Assembly: GCF_038561935.1 (NCBI RefSeq)
Contig: NZ_CP102770.1
Location: 8,432,001 to 8,496,000 of the forward strand
Length of the DNA stretch: 64,000 bases
Direction of reading: 5' to 3'
From: Myxococcus stipitatus
GTDB taxonomy: Bacteria > Myxococcota > Myxococcia > Myxococcales > Myxococcaceae
Shown: positions 24,725-33,448 of the stretch, piece after piece
Layout of the letters: the number at the start of each line of letters is the position of its first letter
How positions within the stretch are numbered: position 1 is the first letter of the stretch
Position numbers and translations under genes: made by a program
Notes under the pieces: model-generated
Seen by the model: only the letters and a program-made list of their open reading frames with translations
What the model was told of the DNA's origin: nothing
Databases searched by the model: none

Positions 24725-27207
24725 TGCGCGAGGATGTTCGCCAGGAGGCGGTACGCGCCGGGGACTCCGGCGGGGAGCTGACGGAAGAACGCAAGGCCCG
24801 TGTAGACGAACACGCCCTTGCCATGACGCGCGACCAGCAGGGAGCCCCGCTGCGGCTCCTCACCGGCGTCGTTCATCGCGAACACCGGGCGGTACTGCTC
24901 ATTCCACTTCGAGGCGAAGTAGAGCCCGCGCTCCTGGACCCAGCCCTCGAAGTCCGCGGGCGTCAGCCGGTTGGGCGCCAGCAGGAGCGGCTCGCTGGCG
25001 GACACGGGCGTCATCACCGCCGTCTCGTCCGTCACGCGGTCCCGGCCAATCTCCAGCGGATACGGGCCCACGAAGGACTCCAGCGGCCCCACGCGGCTGT
25101 TGGTGTTGTACTGCACCACCAGCCGTCCGCCGCCCTTCACGTAGCCCAGCAGCTTCTCCCGATGCACCGCGATGTGCGGGTTCGCGTTGAAGGCGCGCAC
25201 CCCCACGAGGATGGCGTCGAAGCGCTCCAGCTTCTCCGAGGCCAGCCGCTCATCCGGGAGCACCGTCACCTCGTACCCCACCGCGGCCAGGCTCTCGGCC
25301 ACCTTGTCCCCGGGCCCCGGGATGTAGCCCAGGCGCTTCACCTTCGTCGTCAGCGCGAAGGGAACCAGCGTCGCCTCGGAGGCCTGTCGCACCGCGAGCG
25401 GCGGCAGGTGCTCGTGCGCCACCGTGCGCACCTTCCATGACTCCAGGCGGCCTCCGTGGTCCACGACGACGCGCAGGCGCCCCTTCTCCGTCGCGCCCTT
25501 GGGCGGCGTCACCTTGAACTGGACGGTCCGCTCGTCGCCGCGCGCGGCGAGCTGGAAGGCGTGGTCCACCGGCTCGGACTTCCACCCCGGAGGCAGCTCC
25601 AGGCGCACCTTCCCGCTGGCCTCCGCGCGCCCCGCGCCCAGGACCACCGGAACGACCTGCGTCGCGCCATTGGGGAACATCACCCGGTCGCGCTCCAGCG
25701 TCGCGGTGACGGCGGGCACCACGTCGAAGGCGCGGTAGAGCTCGCCTCGCACCGGGTCCGTCCACACGAAGACCACCGGGCGCGTCACGGTGATGCGCCG
25801 ACCGGAGGCCTCATAGACGAACGACACCGTCAGCGCGGAGGGCCCTTCCGGAAGCCCCGTCAGCGCGCGGTCCGCCTCGTCCAGCGCGAACATCCCGCCG
25901 GACACCGGCTTGCGCAGCCAGTACGGCGTGGTGATGGCCGCGTTCTCCGGCAGCCGCACCTGCTTGTCCAACTTGAGGGGCGCATGCTCCGCGAGCGCCG
26001 CGTCCACCTGCACGCGCTCGCCCCCCGGCAGCGACACGCTCACCAGCTTGAGCGCCGCGGGCGAGCGGTTCAGCGCGAACAGGTTCAGCTTCACCTGGGA
26101 GCCCGGCACCCCCACGGGCTCCGACGCACGCGCCTCCAGGAACAGGCCCGCGCACGCGGCCACCAGCGCCTCCGTCTCGCGCAGCTTGAGGGCCTTCCAC
26201 GGGTGGTCGTCGGGCAGCGCGGACAGCGCCTCGTGCACACGCAGCAGCGCGGGCACCGAGCGGGACGGCACGCGCGCATCGAAGCCCTTCACCGCCTCAT
26301 CCACCGCGCGGGCCACCGCCTCCGTGCCCTTCCACCGGCTCCAGGTCAGGTCCAGGCCCTCGAACACATCGGCCTTGGGGCGCGTGCCGTCGAGCGGCGT
26401 GAAGTACTCGAGCTGCGGGCCGCGCTCCGCCGGGACACCGAAGCCCTGGCTCTTGTGCTGGCTGCGGCTCTCCGCGGACACCTCGCCCCACGAGCGGCCC
26501 AGGAGCGCGTCGTAGCCGCCCACGTCCACCTTGAGATAGGCGGACATGTCCGCGTCGGGCTTCCGGTTCCAGATGGGGACGTTGTTCAGCAGCCGGTCCG
26601 CCTTCCACGGCTTCACCAGGTCGAGCTGCTCCGGGAAGCGCTTCGGGTCCGCGGCGGCCTTGAAGGCCTCGGCGGCGAGCAGCGCGGACGCGGTGTGGTG
26701 GCCGTGGTTCGGCGGCTTCGTGTCGAAGCGCGTGACGATGAGGTCCGGCTGGAAGCGGCGGATGGCCAGCACCACGTCCGCCAGCACCGCGTCGTGTCCC
26801 CAGATGCGCAGCGCCTCGTCGGCGGACTTCGTGTAGCCGAAGTCCCGCGCGCGCGTGAAGAGCTGCTCGGCGCCATCCACGCGGCGGGCCGCGAGCAGCT
26901 CGTACGTGCGGATGAGGCCCAGCATCTCATCCTGCTCGGTGCCGATGAGGTTCTGTCCTCCATCGCCCCGCGTGAGGGAGAGGTAGCCCGCGCGCAGGCC
27001 GCGCTCTCCCACCAGCCAGGCGAGAAAGCGCGTGTTCTCATCGTCCGGGTGAGCCGCGACGTAGAGCACGCTGCCCGTCACGCCGAGCCGTCGCAGACCC
27101 GCGGCGATTTCTCCCGCGTGAGGTTGTCGAGGTGCTTGTGCGAGAGCTGGGGTCCCGATTCCAACGCTCATGACCAACGCCATGCCAAAGGTGAGCAGGT
27201 TTCGCAT
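24721..27207 (-). CDS. Secreted PIG-L (LmbE-like) deacetylase, long form
   Basis: The 828-residue product has a signal peptide (LLTFGMALVMSVGIGTPALAQA). The PIG-L/LmbE zinc-deacetylase domain covers about residues 30-290: AAHPDDENTRFLAWL with the AHPDD metal motif, LTRGDGGQN, TRFDTKPPNHGHHTAS with the second metal motif. A C-terminal half rich in beta strands follows, ending with a flavodoxin-like or ThuA-like segment (AILVGVRAFN, GGRLVVQYNTN). The family removes N-acetyl groups from GlcNAc-type substrates. It is the first gene of the operon with the 56-residue protein and the symporter, and divergent from the bacillithiol operon, whose own BshB1 is a short cytoplasmic relative. Confidence 0.88.
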   Translation of the reverse strand: MRNLLTFGMALVMSVGIGTPALAQAPRQPHAGEIAAGLRRLGVTGSVLYVAAHPDDENTRFLAWLVGERGLRAGYLSLTRGDGGQNLIGTEQDEMLGLIRTYELLAARRVDGAEQLFTRARDFGYTKSADEALRIWGHDAVLADVVLAIRRFQPDLIVTRFDTKPPNHGHHTASALLAAEAFKAAADPKRFPEQLDLVKPWKADRLLNNVPIWNRKPDADMSAYLKVDVGGYDALLGRSWGEVSAESRSQHKSQGFGVPAERGPQLEYFTPLDGTRPKADVFEGLDLTWSRWKGTEAVARAVDEAVKGFDARVPSRSVPALLRVHEALSALPDDHPWKALKLRETEALVAACAGLFLEARASEPVGVPGSQVKLNLFALNRSPAALKLVSVSLPGGERVQVDAALAEHAPLKLDKQVRLPENAAITTPYWLRKPVSGGMFALDEADRALTGLPEGPSALTVSFVYEASGRRITVTRPVVFVWTDPVRGELYRAFDVVPAVTATLERDRVMFPNGATQVVPVVLGAGRAEASGKVRLELPPGWKSEPVDHAFQLAARGDERTVQFKVTPPKGATEKGRLRVVVDHGGRLESWKVRTVAHEHLPPLAVRQASEATLVPFALTTKVKRLGYIPGPGDKVAESLAAVGYEVTVLPDERLASEKLERFDAILVGVRAFNANPHIAVHREKLLGYVKGGGRLVVQYNTNSRVGPLESFVGPYPLEIGRDRVTDETAVMTPVSASEPLLLAPNRLTPADFEGWVQERGLYFASKWNEQYRPVFAMNDAGEEPQRGSLLVARHGKGVFVYTGLAFFRQLPAGVPGAYRLLANILAQ

Positions 27208-27351
27208 CCGGGGCGGACCCTACAACAAGGTCTTCACCCACGCGCGCACGGCCTTCATGTCCATGACGCGGCCGGCCAGATGCATCCGTCGCGTGGACGC
27301 CCACCGAGCTTCTCCGTGCCGGCAAGGAGCCGACCTGTTATCACCGCGCTC

Positions 27352-28977
27352 GTGACGCCCTCCTTTCCCACCGCGTGGCTCAAGGGAGACCCACGCGCGC
27401 TCGCCTTCCTGCCCGACCGCTTCCGTCACCGCGCCGCCCGCGCGGAGGCCGCAGCGGCCGCTGGCGCTCGCTCCATCCCACCCGCGCTGCTCGACATCAT
27501 CGCGGCCCAGAACGCGAGGCTCGCCCCGAGTCCCGCACGGCTGCGACACCTCGAGGAGCTCTCCCGTCCGGGCACCATCGCCGTCGTCACGGGTCAACAG
27601 ATGGGCCTGTTCCTCGGGCCCCTCTACACGCTCTACAAAGCCGCGGCCGCCATCGCTGACGCGAAGGCACTTCGGGAAGAAACCGGCCGGCCCTGTGTTC
27701 CCATTTTCTGGCTTCAAACCGAGGACCACGACCTGCCGGAAGTGGACCACTGTTTCGTCGCCAGCCCGAGAGGTGCCTGTTGTCGCGTGTCCCTGGACAT
27801 CGCCGACGCGGCCGCCTCGCGTTCGCCCGTTGCCCATCAGCGACTGGGCCCGGGCGTCACGCAAGCCCTGGAGGTCCTGCGCGCGGAGCTGAGCGCGGAG
27901 CCCCGGGCCGCCGAGCACCTGGCGCTGCTCGAGCAGGCGTACCGGCCCGATGCGACGCTCGCGGAGGCCTTCACCCAGGTCCTCGCCTCCCTCTTCGCCG
28001 ACGAGGGCCTGGTGTTCATCGACCCGAGGGACGCGCGCATCGCGCCCTTCGCCGCGCCCATCCATCGCCTCGCCCTCCAGGATGCGGAGGCCCTCTCCGG
28101 CAAGCTCTCCCGCCACGTGGACGCGCTGACGCAAGCGGGCTTCTCCGTGCAGGTCCACATCCGCCCGGGCTCGCCGCTGAGCTTCTACTCACCGGACGGA
28201 CTCGACGGCGCGCGCTACCGGCTGGACCCCGCGGGCCCTGGGACGTGGAGCCTGGTGGGGCATCCCGCGGGCGCCAGGGTGACGACGGACGAGCTGCTGC
28301 GCGCGCTGGAGCACGAGCCGCTGCGCTTCACCACCTCCGCGCTCCTCCGGCCGCTGCTCCAGGACACGCTCTTGCCCACGGCCGCGTATGTCGGGGGCCC
28401 CGGAGAGATTTCGTACTTCGCGCAGCTGCCGCCCCTCTATGAGCACGCGGGCCGGCCCATGCCGCTCGTGGTCCCCCGCGCGCGCTTCCGCGTGGTGGAT
28501 GACCGGGCGCGCAGGCTCTTGAACAAGCTGGACCTCACGCCCGACGAGGTCAACGAGCCCCGCGAGGCGCTGCTCGCGCGGCTGGCCACGCGCAACGAGG
28601 CGGAGCCCTTCGAGTCCGCGGGCATGCTGGAGGCGCGCCTGTTCAGGACGTTCCTCGCGGAGCTGGAGCCGCTGGGCGAGGCGATGCTCAAGCTCGACCC
28701 GCAGCTGCTGGATGCCCTCAAGCGCACGCGCGGCACCGTGCGCACCGCCCTCTCGCGGCTCGTGGGGCGCTATGGCCGGGCGCTCGCGCTGCGCGACACC
28801 GTCGCCTCCGAGCGGCTGGACCGGCTGCGCGCGCTCCTCGTTCCGGAGGGCGCGCCGCAAGAGCGCATCCACGGCATGTCCTATTACGCCTGCCGCTTCG
28901 GCACGCGGGAGTTCACGCGCAAGGTGCTCGACGCCTGTGTCCCCTTCTCCGGGGACCTCCAGGACCTGACGCCATGA
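27352..28977 (+). CDS. bshC: Bacillithiol synthase BshC (putative cysteine ligase)
   Basis: The 541-residue protein is BshC, proposed to add cysteine to glucosaminyl-malate in the last step of bacillithiol synthesis. Family motifs are clear: VVTGQQMGLFLGPLYTLYKA, CVPIFWLQTEDHDLPEVDHC, LPTAAYVGGPGEISYFAQL and PLVVPRARFRVVD. A C-terminal coiled coil follows. I place the start at GTG 27352 (VTPSFPTAWLKGDPRALAFL), which gives the family N-terminus; an ATG at 27280 is an alternative. The frame is open much further upstream, but only as a shadow of the PIG-L gene. The stop overlaps the next start by ATGA. Confidence 0.93.
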   Translation: MTPSFPTAWLKGDPRALAFLPDRFRHRAARAEAAAAAGARSIPPALLDIIAAQNARLAPSPARLRHLEELSRPGTIAVVTGQQMGLFLGPLYTLYKAAAAIADAKALREETGRPCVPIFWLQTEDHDLPEVDHCFVASPRGACCRVSLDIADAAASRSPVAHQRLGPGVTQALEVLRAELSAEPRAAEHLALLEQAYRPDATLAEAFTQVLASLFADEGLVFIDPRDARIAPFAAPIHRLALQDAEALSGKLSRHVDALTQAGFSVQVHIRPGSPLSFYSPDGLDGARYRLDPAGPGTWSLVGHPAGARVTTDELLRALEHEPLRFTTSALLRPLLQDTLLPTAAYVGGPGEISYFAQLPPLYEHAGRPMPLVVPRARFRVVDDRARRLLNKLDLTPDEVNEPREALLARLATRNEAEPFESAGMLEARLFRTFLAELEPLGEAMLKLDPQLLDALKRTRGTVRTALSRLVGRYGRALALRDTVASERLDRLRALLVPEGAPQERIHGMSYYACRFGTREFTRKVLDACVPFSGDLQDLTP

Positions 28978-29786
28978 GTGGAGCTCCAGGTGGCACGGCC
29001 TACGGGCTGGAGGCGCTGGCCTTTGGCCCGCACCCGGACGACGTGGAGCTGTTCTGCGGCGGGCTGCTGGCGAAGCTCGCGAGCCAGGGCCACCGCACCG
29101 GCATCATCGACCTGTCCCGAGGCGAGAAGAGCTCCCGGGGCACGCTGGAGACCCGCGCGGAGGAGACCCAGGCCGCCTCGAAGGTGCTGGGCCTGACGGT
29201 GCGGGAGAACCTCGAGCTGCCGGATGGCTGGCTCAACCCGTGGGCTGGCTTCGAGGCCCCCGAGCCCGAGCGCACCCGCCATGCCGCGGTGGCGCGGGTG
29301 GTGGAGGTGCTGCGCCGGCTGCGGCCGGAGCTGGTCATCGTCCCGTGGGAAGAGGAGCGCCATCCGGACCACGAGGCCGCGAGCGCGCTCGTCACCCGCG
29401 CGCTGTTCTTCGCGGGCGTGCGCAAATTCGAGACCGAGCCGCCCGGCGCGCCCTTCACCCCTCGCCAGGTGCTCTACTACCCGCTGCGGCACCTCGCCGC
29501 GCCCAGCTTCGTCGTGGACGTGACGTCCGTGTACGCGACGAAGACGGCGGCGGTGCACTGCTACGCGAGCCAGGTGCTGCCGCGTCCCGGGGCGCCCGCC
29601 ACCCTGGTGGGCTCCGCGCTGTCGCTCTCCTCGCTGGAGGCACGCGACAGGTTCTATGGCGCCCAGGTGGGTGTGGCCCATGGAGAGCCGTACATCGTCC
29701 GGGAGATGCTGGGGCTCGTCGACCCGGTGGAGCACTTCCGCCGGAATAGCTTCGAGAAGCCCCTGTTCTTCCCTCAAAGCCGATGA
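28974..29786 (+). CDS. bshB1: Bacillithiol biosynthesis deacetylase BshB1
   Basis: The 270-residue cytoplasmic PIG-L deacetylase removes the acetyl group from N-acetylglucosaminyl-malate, the second step of bacillithiol synthesis. Motifs: FGPHPDDVELFCGG (His20, Asp22, Asp23), DLSRGEKSSRGT, EEERHPDHEAA, and the BshB1-type HCYASQ and FYGAQVGV-x-HGEPY near the end. It overlaps bshC and bshA by four bases each (ATGA), so all three are translationally coupled. Confidence 0.95.
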   Translation: MSGAPGGTAYGLEALAFGPHPDDVELFCGGLLAKLASQGHRTGIIDLSRGEKSSRGTLETRAEETQAASKVLGLTVRENLELPDGWLNPWAGFEAPEPERTRHAAVARVVEVLRRLRPELVIVPWEEERHPDHEAASALVTRALFFAGVRKFETEPPGAPFTPRQVLYYPLRHLAAPSFVVDVTSVYATKTAAVHCYASQVLPRPGAPATLVGSALSLSSLEARDRFYGAQVGVAHGEPYIVREMLGLVDPVEHFRRNSFEKPLFFPQSR

Positions 29787-30946
29787 GCCCTCCCCTCCGC
29801 GTCGCCATCACCTGCTTTCCAACCTTTGGCGGCAGCGGCATGGTCGCCACCGGCGTCGGCCTGGCCATGGCCGAGCGTGGACACCGCGTCCACTTCATCG
29901 CCCGGGAGCTCCCGGTGCGGCTGGACACCTTGCCTCGGGGCGTGACGTTCCACGAGGTGACGGAGAGCGACTACCCGGTGCTCCAGCACTCGGGCGCGTA
30001 TCCCATCGCGCTGGCCTCCAAGATGATTGAGGTCGCCACGGCCGAGCAGCTCGACGTGCTGCACGTGCACTACGCGGTGCCTCACGCCACCGCGGCGTGG
30101 ATGGCGCGCGAGGTGCTGGGAGACAAGGCGCCGCGCATCGTCACCACGCTGCACGGGACGGACACGACGCTGGTGGGCATCCACCCCAGCTACCTGCCCA
30201 TGACGCGCTTCTCCATCCTGCGCAGCGACGCGGTGACGACGCCGTCCGCGTTCCTCCGCGACGCGACGTGGAGCGGCTTCAACATCCCCAACAGCGTCCC
30301 CATCGACGTCATCGCCAACTTCGTGGACACGGAGCACTACGCCCCCGGGCGCGAGCGCGCGGCGCTGAAGGCCCTCTTCCCGGACCTGGGAGACCACGAG
30401 CCCGTCCTCATCCACGTCTCCAACCTCCGGCCCGTCAAGCGCATCACGGATGTCGTGGGCGTCTTCGCGGAGGTGCACCGCCAGCTGCCCTGCCGGCTGG
30501 TGATGGTGGGGGATGGCCCGGAGCGCGCGCCCGCGGAGCGGATGCTGCGCGAGCTGGGGCTGTCCCACCGCGTGGCCTTCCCGGGCAAGCAGCACCACTT
30601 CGTGAAGCTGCTCGCGTCGGCGGACGTGTTCCTGCTCCCCAGCGAACAGGAGAGCTTCGGGCTCGCGGCGCTGGAGGCGCTCAGCTGCGGCGTGCCCGTG
30701 GTGGCCAGCGACGTGGGCGGCATTCCCGAGGTGGTGCGCCACGGGGAGACGGGCTTCCTCGCTCCGCTGGGGGACGTGCGCGCCATGGCGGGGCACGTGC
30801 TGGGTCTGTTGAAGGACCCGGCGAGGTGGCGGGCCGTCTCCCTCCGAGCGCGTGCCGACGTCGTCGAGCGCTTCAGGAAGGAGCCGGCCATCGACCAGTA
30901 CGAGTCGCTCTACCGGCGGCTCGTGAGCGGAGCCCCTCGCCGCTGA
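29783..30946 (+). CDS. bshA: N-acetyl-alpha-D-glucosaminyl L-malate synthase BshA
   Basis: The 387-residue GT4-family glycosyltransferase joins UDP-GlcNAc and L-malate, the first step of bacillithiol synthesis. The N-terminal Rossmann domain has CFPTFGGSGMVATGVGLAMA and HVHYAVPHA. Mid-protein TTLHGTDTTLVG and FIPNS-like NIPNSVPIDVIANFVD are typical of BshA. The C-terminal nucleotide-sugar site has the E-x7-E motif in QESFGLAALEAL and PVVASDVGGIPEVV. It is the last gene of the bshC-bshB1-bshA operon and converges on the DUF2911 gene 30 bases away. Confidence 0.95.
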   Translation: MSPPLRVAITCFPTFGGSGMVATGVGLAMAERGHRVHFIARELPVRLDTLPRGVTFHEVTESDYPVLQHSGAYPIALASKMIEVATAEQLDVLHVHYAVPHATAAWMAREVLGDKAPRIVTTLHGTDTTLVGIHPSYLPMTRFSILRSDAVTTPSAFLRDATWSGFNIPNSVPIDVIANFVDTEHYAPGRERAALKALFPDLGDHEPVLIHVSNLRPVKRITDVVGVFAEVHRQLPCRLVMVGDGPERAPAERMLRELGLSHRVAFPGKQHHFVKLLASADVFLLPSEQESFGLAALEALSCGVPVVASDVGGIPEVVRHGETGFLAPLGDVRAMAGHVLGLLKDPARWRAVSLRARADVVERFRKEPAIDQYESLYRRLVSGAPRR

Positions 30947-30976
30947 AGGCGCGAGAGGCTCCACTGTCACGACGGA

Positions 30977-31822
30977 CTACTTGTTCTTCCAGTCCGCCAG
31001 GGCCTGCTGGACCTGGTTCTTGTAGAAGAAGTTCGGGGCCTTCTGGCCCAGGTCCCACGCCATCTGCGCGGCCTGACGGGCCTCGGCGTACTTGCCGCTC
31101 TTGGCCAGGATCTCCGCGCGGATCCACTGGTTGTACCAGTTGGAGTCGATGGCCACGGACCAGTCCGCGTGCTTCAGCGCGGCGGCGTAGTCCTTGGACG
31201 TCTCGGCGATGTAGCGCGCGGCCTGCGCGTGGTCGGACGCCGTCCCCTGGACCGACTTCGCGATGTTCGCCGCGGTGAGCGACTTGGTGTCCACCTTGAT
31301 GGCGACGGAGACGCGCAGCTTCTCCCACTCGAGGTCCAGCGTGGTGCCGTCGTCGGTGGTGTTGGAGAAGATGTACGTCAGGCGCTCGCGGTTGGGAATC
31401 GCGGTCGTGGTGCCCGCGACGGTGGCCACGTCATTGGCCGCGGAGTACTGCGCCGGGGTGGAGAACAGGCCCAGCTCCTTGTTCAGCATCACCTTCCAGC
31501 CCTTCTGCGAGGGCAGCGTGAGGATGGAGTACGTGCCGGCCGGCACGGGCTTGCCGCCGAACGTCACGTCGTTGCTGAAGGTGATCTTCGTGGCCGCGTT
31601 GGCACCGGAGCGCCAGACCTTGTCCCAGGGAACCAGGTCGCCCCAGATCTTGCGGCCCTTCACGGCCGGGCTGGAATAGTCGATGGAGATGGTGGTGACG
31701 CCCACCTCTTGCGACGCCTTGGCGCCGGGGCTGGCCGCGGGCAGCGCGAGCTCGGCGGACGCGGGCGTGGCGACCAGCGCCACGAGCGCGGAGAACAGGA
31801 CTCCGAGGGCAAGCTTCTTCAT
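30977..31822 (-). CDS. DUF2911-domain exported protein with helical C-terminus
   Basis: The 281-residue product has a signal peptide (LGVLFSALVALVATPASA). A DUF2911 beta-domain follows at about residues 30-170, with the signature SPGAKASQEVG, ISIDYSSPAVKGRKIWGDLVPWDKVWRSGAN and FGGKPVPAGTYSILTLP. The last 90 residues are a TPR-like helical region (AARYIAETSKDYAAALKHADWSVA). DUF2911 proteins are common in myxobacteria and Bacteroidetes and have no known role. The ATG at 31822 has a GAGG site and starts at the signal peptide; the frame upstream to 32035 lies in the promoter region shared with the divergent ATPase gene. Confidence 0.88.
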   Translation of the reverse strand: MKKLALGVLFSALVALVATPASAELALPAASPGAKASQEVGVTTISIDYSSPAVKGRKIWGDLVPWDKVWRSGANAATKITFSNDVTFGGKPVPAGTYSILTLPSQKGWKVMLNKELGLFSTPAQYSAANDVATVAGTTTAIPNRERLTYIFSNTTDDGTTLDLEWEKLRVSVAIKVDTKSLTAANIAKSVQGTASDHAQAARYIAETSKDYAAALKHADWSVAIDSNWYNQWIRAEILAKSGKYAEARQAAQMAWDLGQKAPNFFYKNQVQQALADWKNK

Positions 31823-32015
31823 GGTCCTCACTTCTTCCTTTCTGAACCAGAGGGGTGCGAAAGCGGGCGGAGTGTATAGACGACTCCAGGCCTCACCAAA
31901 CGCTTCGAGCGCGCCCGAGTGCGTCATGGTACGGGCAGGCAACCAGACACTCGGCGGGCATGGGTATTCCCGTCGCGGCACCGACGGGGCGAAGCTTCGC
32001 GCGCGAGGAACCTGA

Positions 32016-33305
32016 ATGAAGCTCACCCGGCTCACCGTCCACCGCTACCGAGGTGTTGCTCCCGGCACCGAGCTCACGCCCAGCCCTTCGCTCAACCTGC
32101 TGCTGGGCGTCAATGGCACCGGACGCACGACGTTGCTGGAGTTGTTCAGTACGGTCATCGGCTCGGACTTCTCCAGCCTCATCCATGAGCCCTTCGCGCT
32201 GGAGTACGAGCTCGCCCTGCCCGGGCTGAAGCTGCACGTCTACGCGCGCAACGAGTCAGAGGTGCCCCCGCGACCGGAGGCGCTGGCCCGACAGGGCTCG
32301 GGGCTCCTGCCGACGCGGGCGGCGGGCGCGGACACGGGGCTCCAGCCGCTCATCGAGCTGGAGCTGCGGTGGTCCTCGCCCCAGGCGCGGCTGGTGATGC
32401 GCGCGGACGCGGAGGGGATTGACTGCAAGGTGGATGGCGCGCCCGTGTGGTCCCGCGCGATGAGCTGGTCGCTCCTGGACCGCTCGGTGTGGACGCTGTT
32501 GTTCATGACGGCGCAGTACATCGACGCGGGCGTGAAGGAGCGCCTCAAGCCGCTCTTGCGGCGCACGTTCCTGCTCGCGCCGCAGCGCTTCGACGAGATG
32601 CTGGGGACGTTCGAGCGGATGAGCGCGATGCGCTACGCCATGGAGGTCCGCGACGGCGAGGTGTTCCCCCTGGGGTTGATGGCCCTGCCCTCGTGGATGC
32701 CGGGGTGGCTGAAGGAGCGCGTGGAGCTGGAGCCCGACGTGGACGCGCTGGAGCTCCGGCATGACGCCCTGGAGCAGGGCTTCCTCGCGCGCTTCGTGAG
32801 CCTGGCGGACCTGGAGTCGGGACGGCTGCGGGTGGAGGTGCTGGAGAAGCGCCCGTTCGAGAATGGCGGGCGGGTGGGCTTCGGAGGGCTGGCGTTCCAG
32901 TTCGTCCGGCGGGGCGGACAGGCGCTGAGCCAGGCGGAGCTGGGCTTCGGACAGAAGCGCCTGCTGTCGCTGCTCTACTACCTGGATGGCAACGAGGACT
33001 TCGCCATCCTCGACGAGCCCGCCAACGGGCTTCATCCTCGCTGGGTGGAGGCGAGCCTGCGCGAGCTGGGCGGACGGCAGGTGTTCCTCGCGAGCCAGAG
33101 CCCGCTGCCGCTGGAGCACCCGGTGTTCACCTCCGAGGAGGAGCTGCACGCGTCGCTCATCTTCTGCGGCCCCGTGTCCCAGGAGGGGCGCGAGCACCTG
33201 GGCTGGAGACATCCGTCGCGGCAGATGGCGGCGAGCCTCTTCGACGCGCATCGCAGCGGCGCCCGGCCCCTGGGCGCGCTCTTGCGGGAGCACGGGCTGT
33301 GGTGA
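32016..33305 (+). CDS. ABC/AAA-type ATPase with Arg in Walker A
   Basis: The 429-residue soluble ATPase resembles RecF/OLD-like ABC ATPases. Walker A is GVNGTGRTT (31-39), with Arg37 in place of the usual Lys. A signature-like ALSQAELGFGQKRLLSLLYYL comes near 310, Walker B is FAILDEPANGLHP (329-341), and QVFLASQSPLPLEHP lies in the H-loop position with Ser or Gln instead of His. The middle 200 residues are unlike transporters and probably form a lid or coiled arm. It likely acts on DNA or another macromolecule, but the partner is unknown. The ATG follows GCGAGGAA; a 7-bp stem-loop lies 60 bases after the stop. Confidence 0.78.
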   Translation: MKLTRLTVHRYRGVAPGTELTPSPSLNLLLGVNGTGRTTLLELFSTVIGSDFSSLIHEPFALEYELALPGLKLHVYARNESEVPPRPEALARQGSGLLPTRAAGADTGLQPLIELELRWSSPQARLVMRADAEGIDCKVDGAPVWSRAMSWSLLDRSVWTLLFMTAQYIDAGVKERLKPLLRRTFLLAPQRFDEMLGTFERMSAMRYAMEVRDGEVFPLGLMALPSWMPGWLKERVELEPDVDALELRHDALEQGFLARFVSLADLESGRLRVEVLEKRPFENGGRVGFGGLAFQFVRRGGQALSQAELGFGQKRLLSLLYYLDGNEDFAILDEPANGLHPRWVEASLRELGGRQVFLASQSPLPLEHPVFTSEEELHASLIFCGPVSQEGREHLGWRHPSRQMAASLFDAHRSGARPLGALLREHGLW

Positions 33306-33364
33306 ACTCAACATCCGCTTTCCGGATGGTTGCCGAGGGAAAGTGACGGGCGTGCCCCCTCGTG

Positions 33365-33383
33365 CTGCGGCAAAAGGCCGCAG
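33365..33383 (+). terminator. 7-bp stem-loop after the ATPase gene
   Basis: CTGCGGC pairs with GCCGCAG around AAAAG, 60 bases after the ATPase stop and 66 bases before the YcnI-like start. Confidence 0.45.
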
Positions 33384-33448
33384 CGGTGGCGCTTCAGCGG
33401 TCTGCTAGGCCGAGGCCCCTGGCGCAGTCATCTTCCAGGAGGCCCCGC

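Noticed and set aside
25456..27351. An N-terminal extension of BshC by more than 600 residues
   Set aside because: The extension is antisense to the PIG-L gene and has no BshC-family counterpart. The GTG at 27352 gives the family length.
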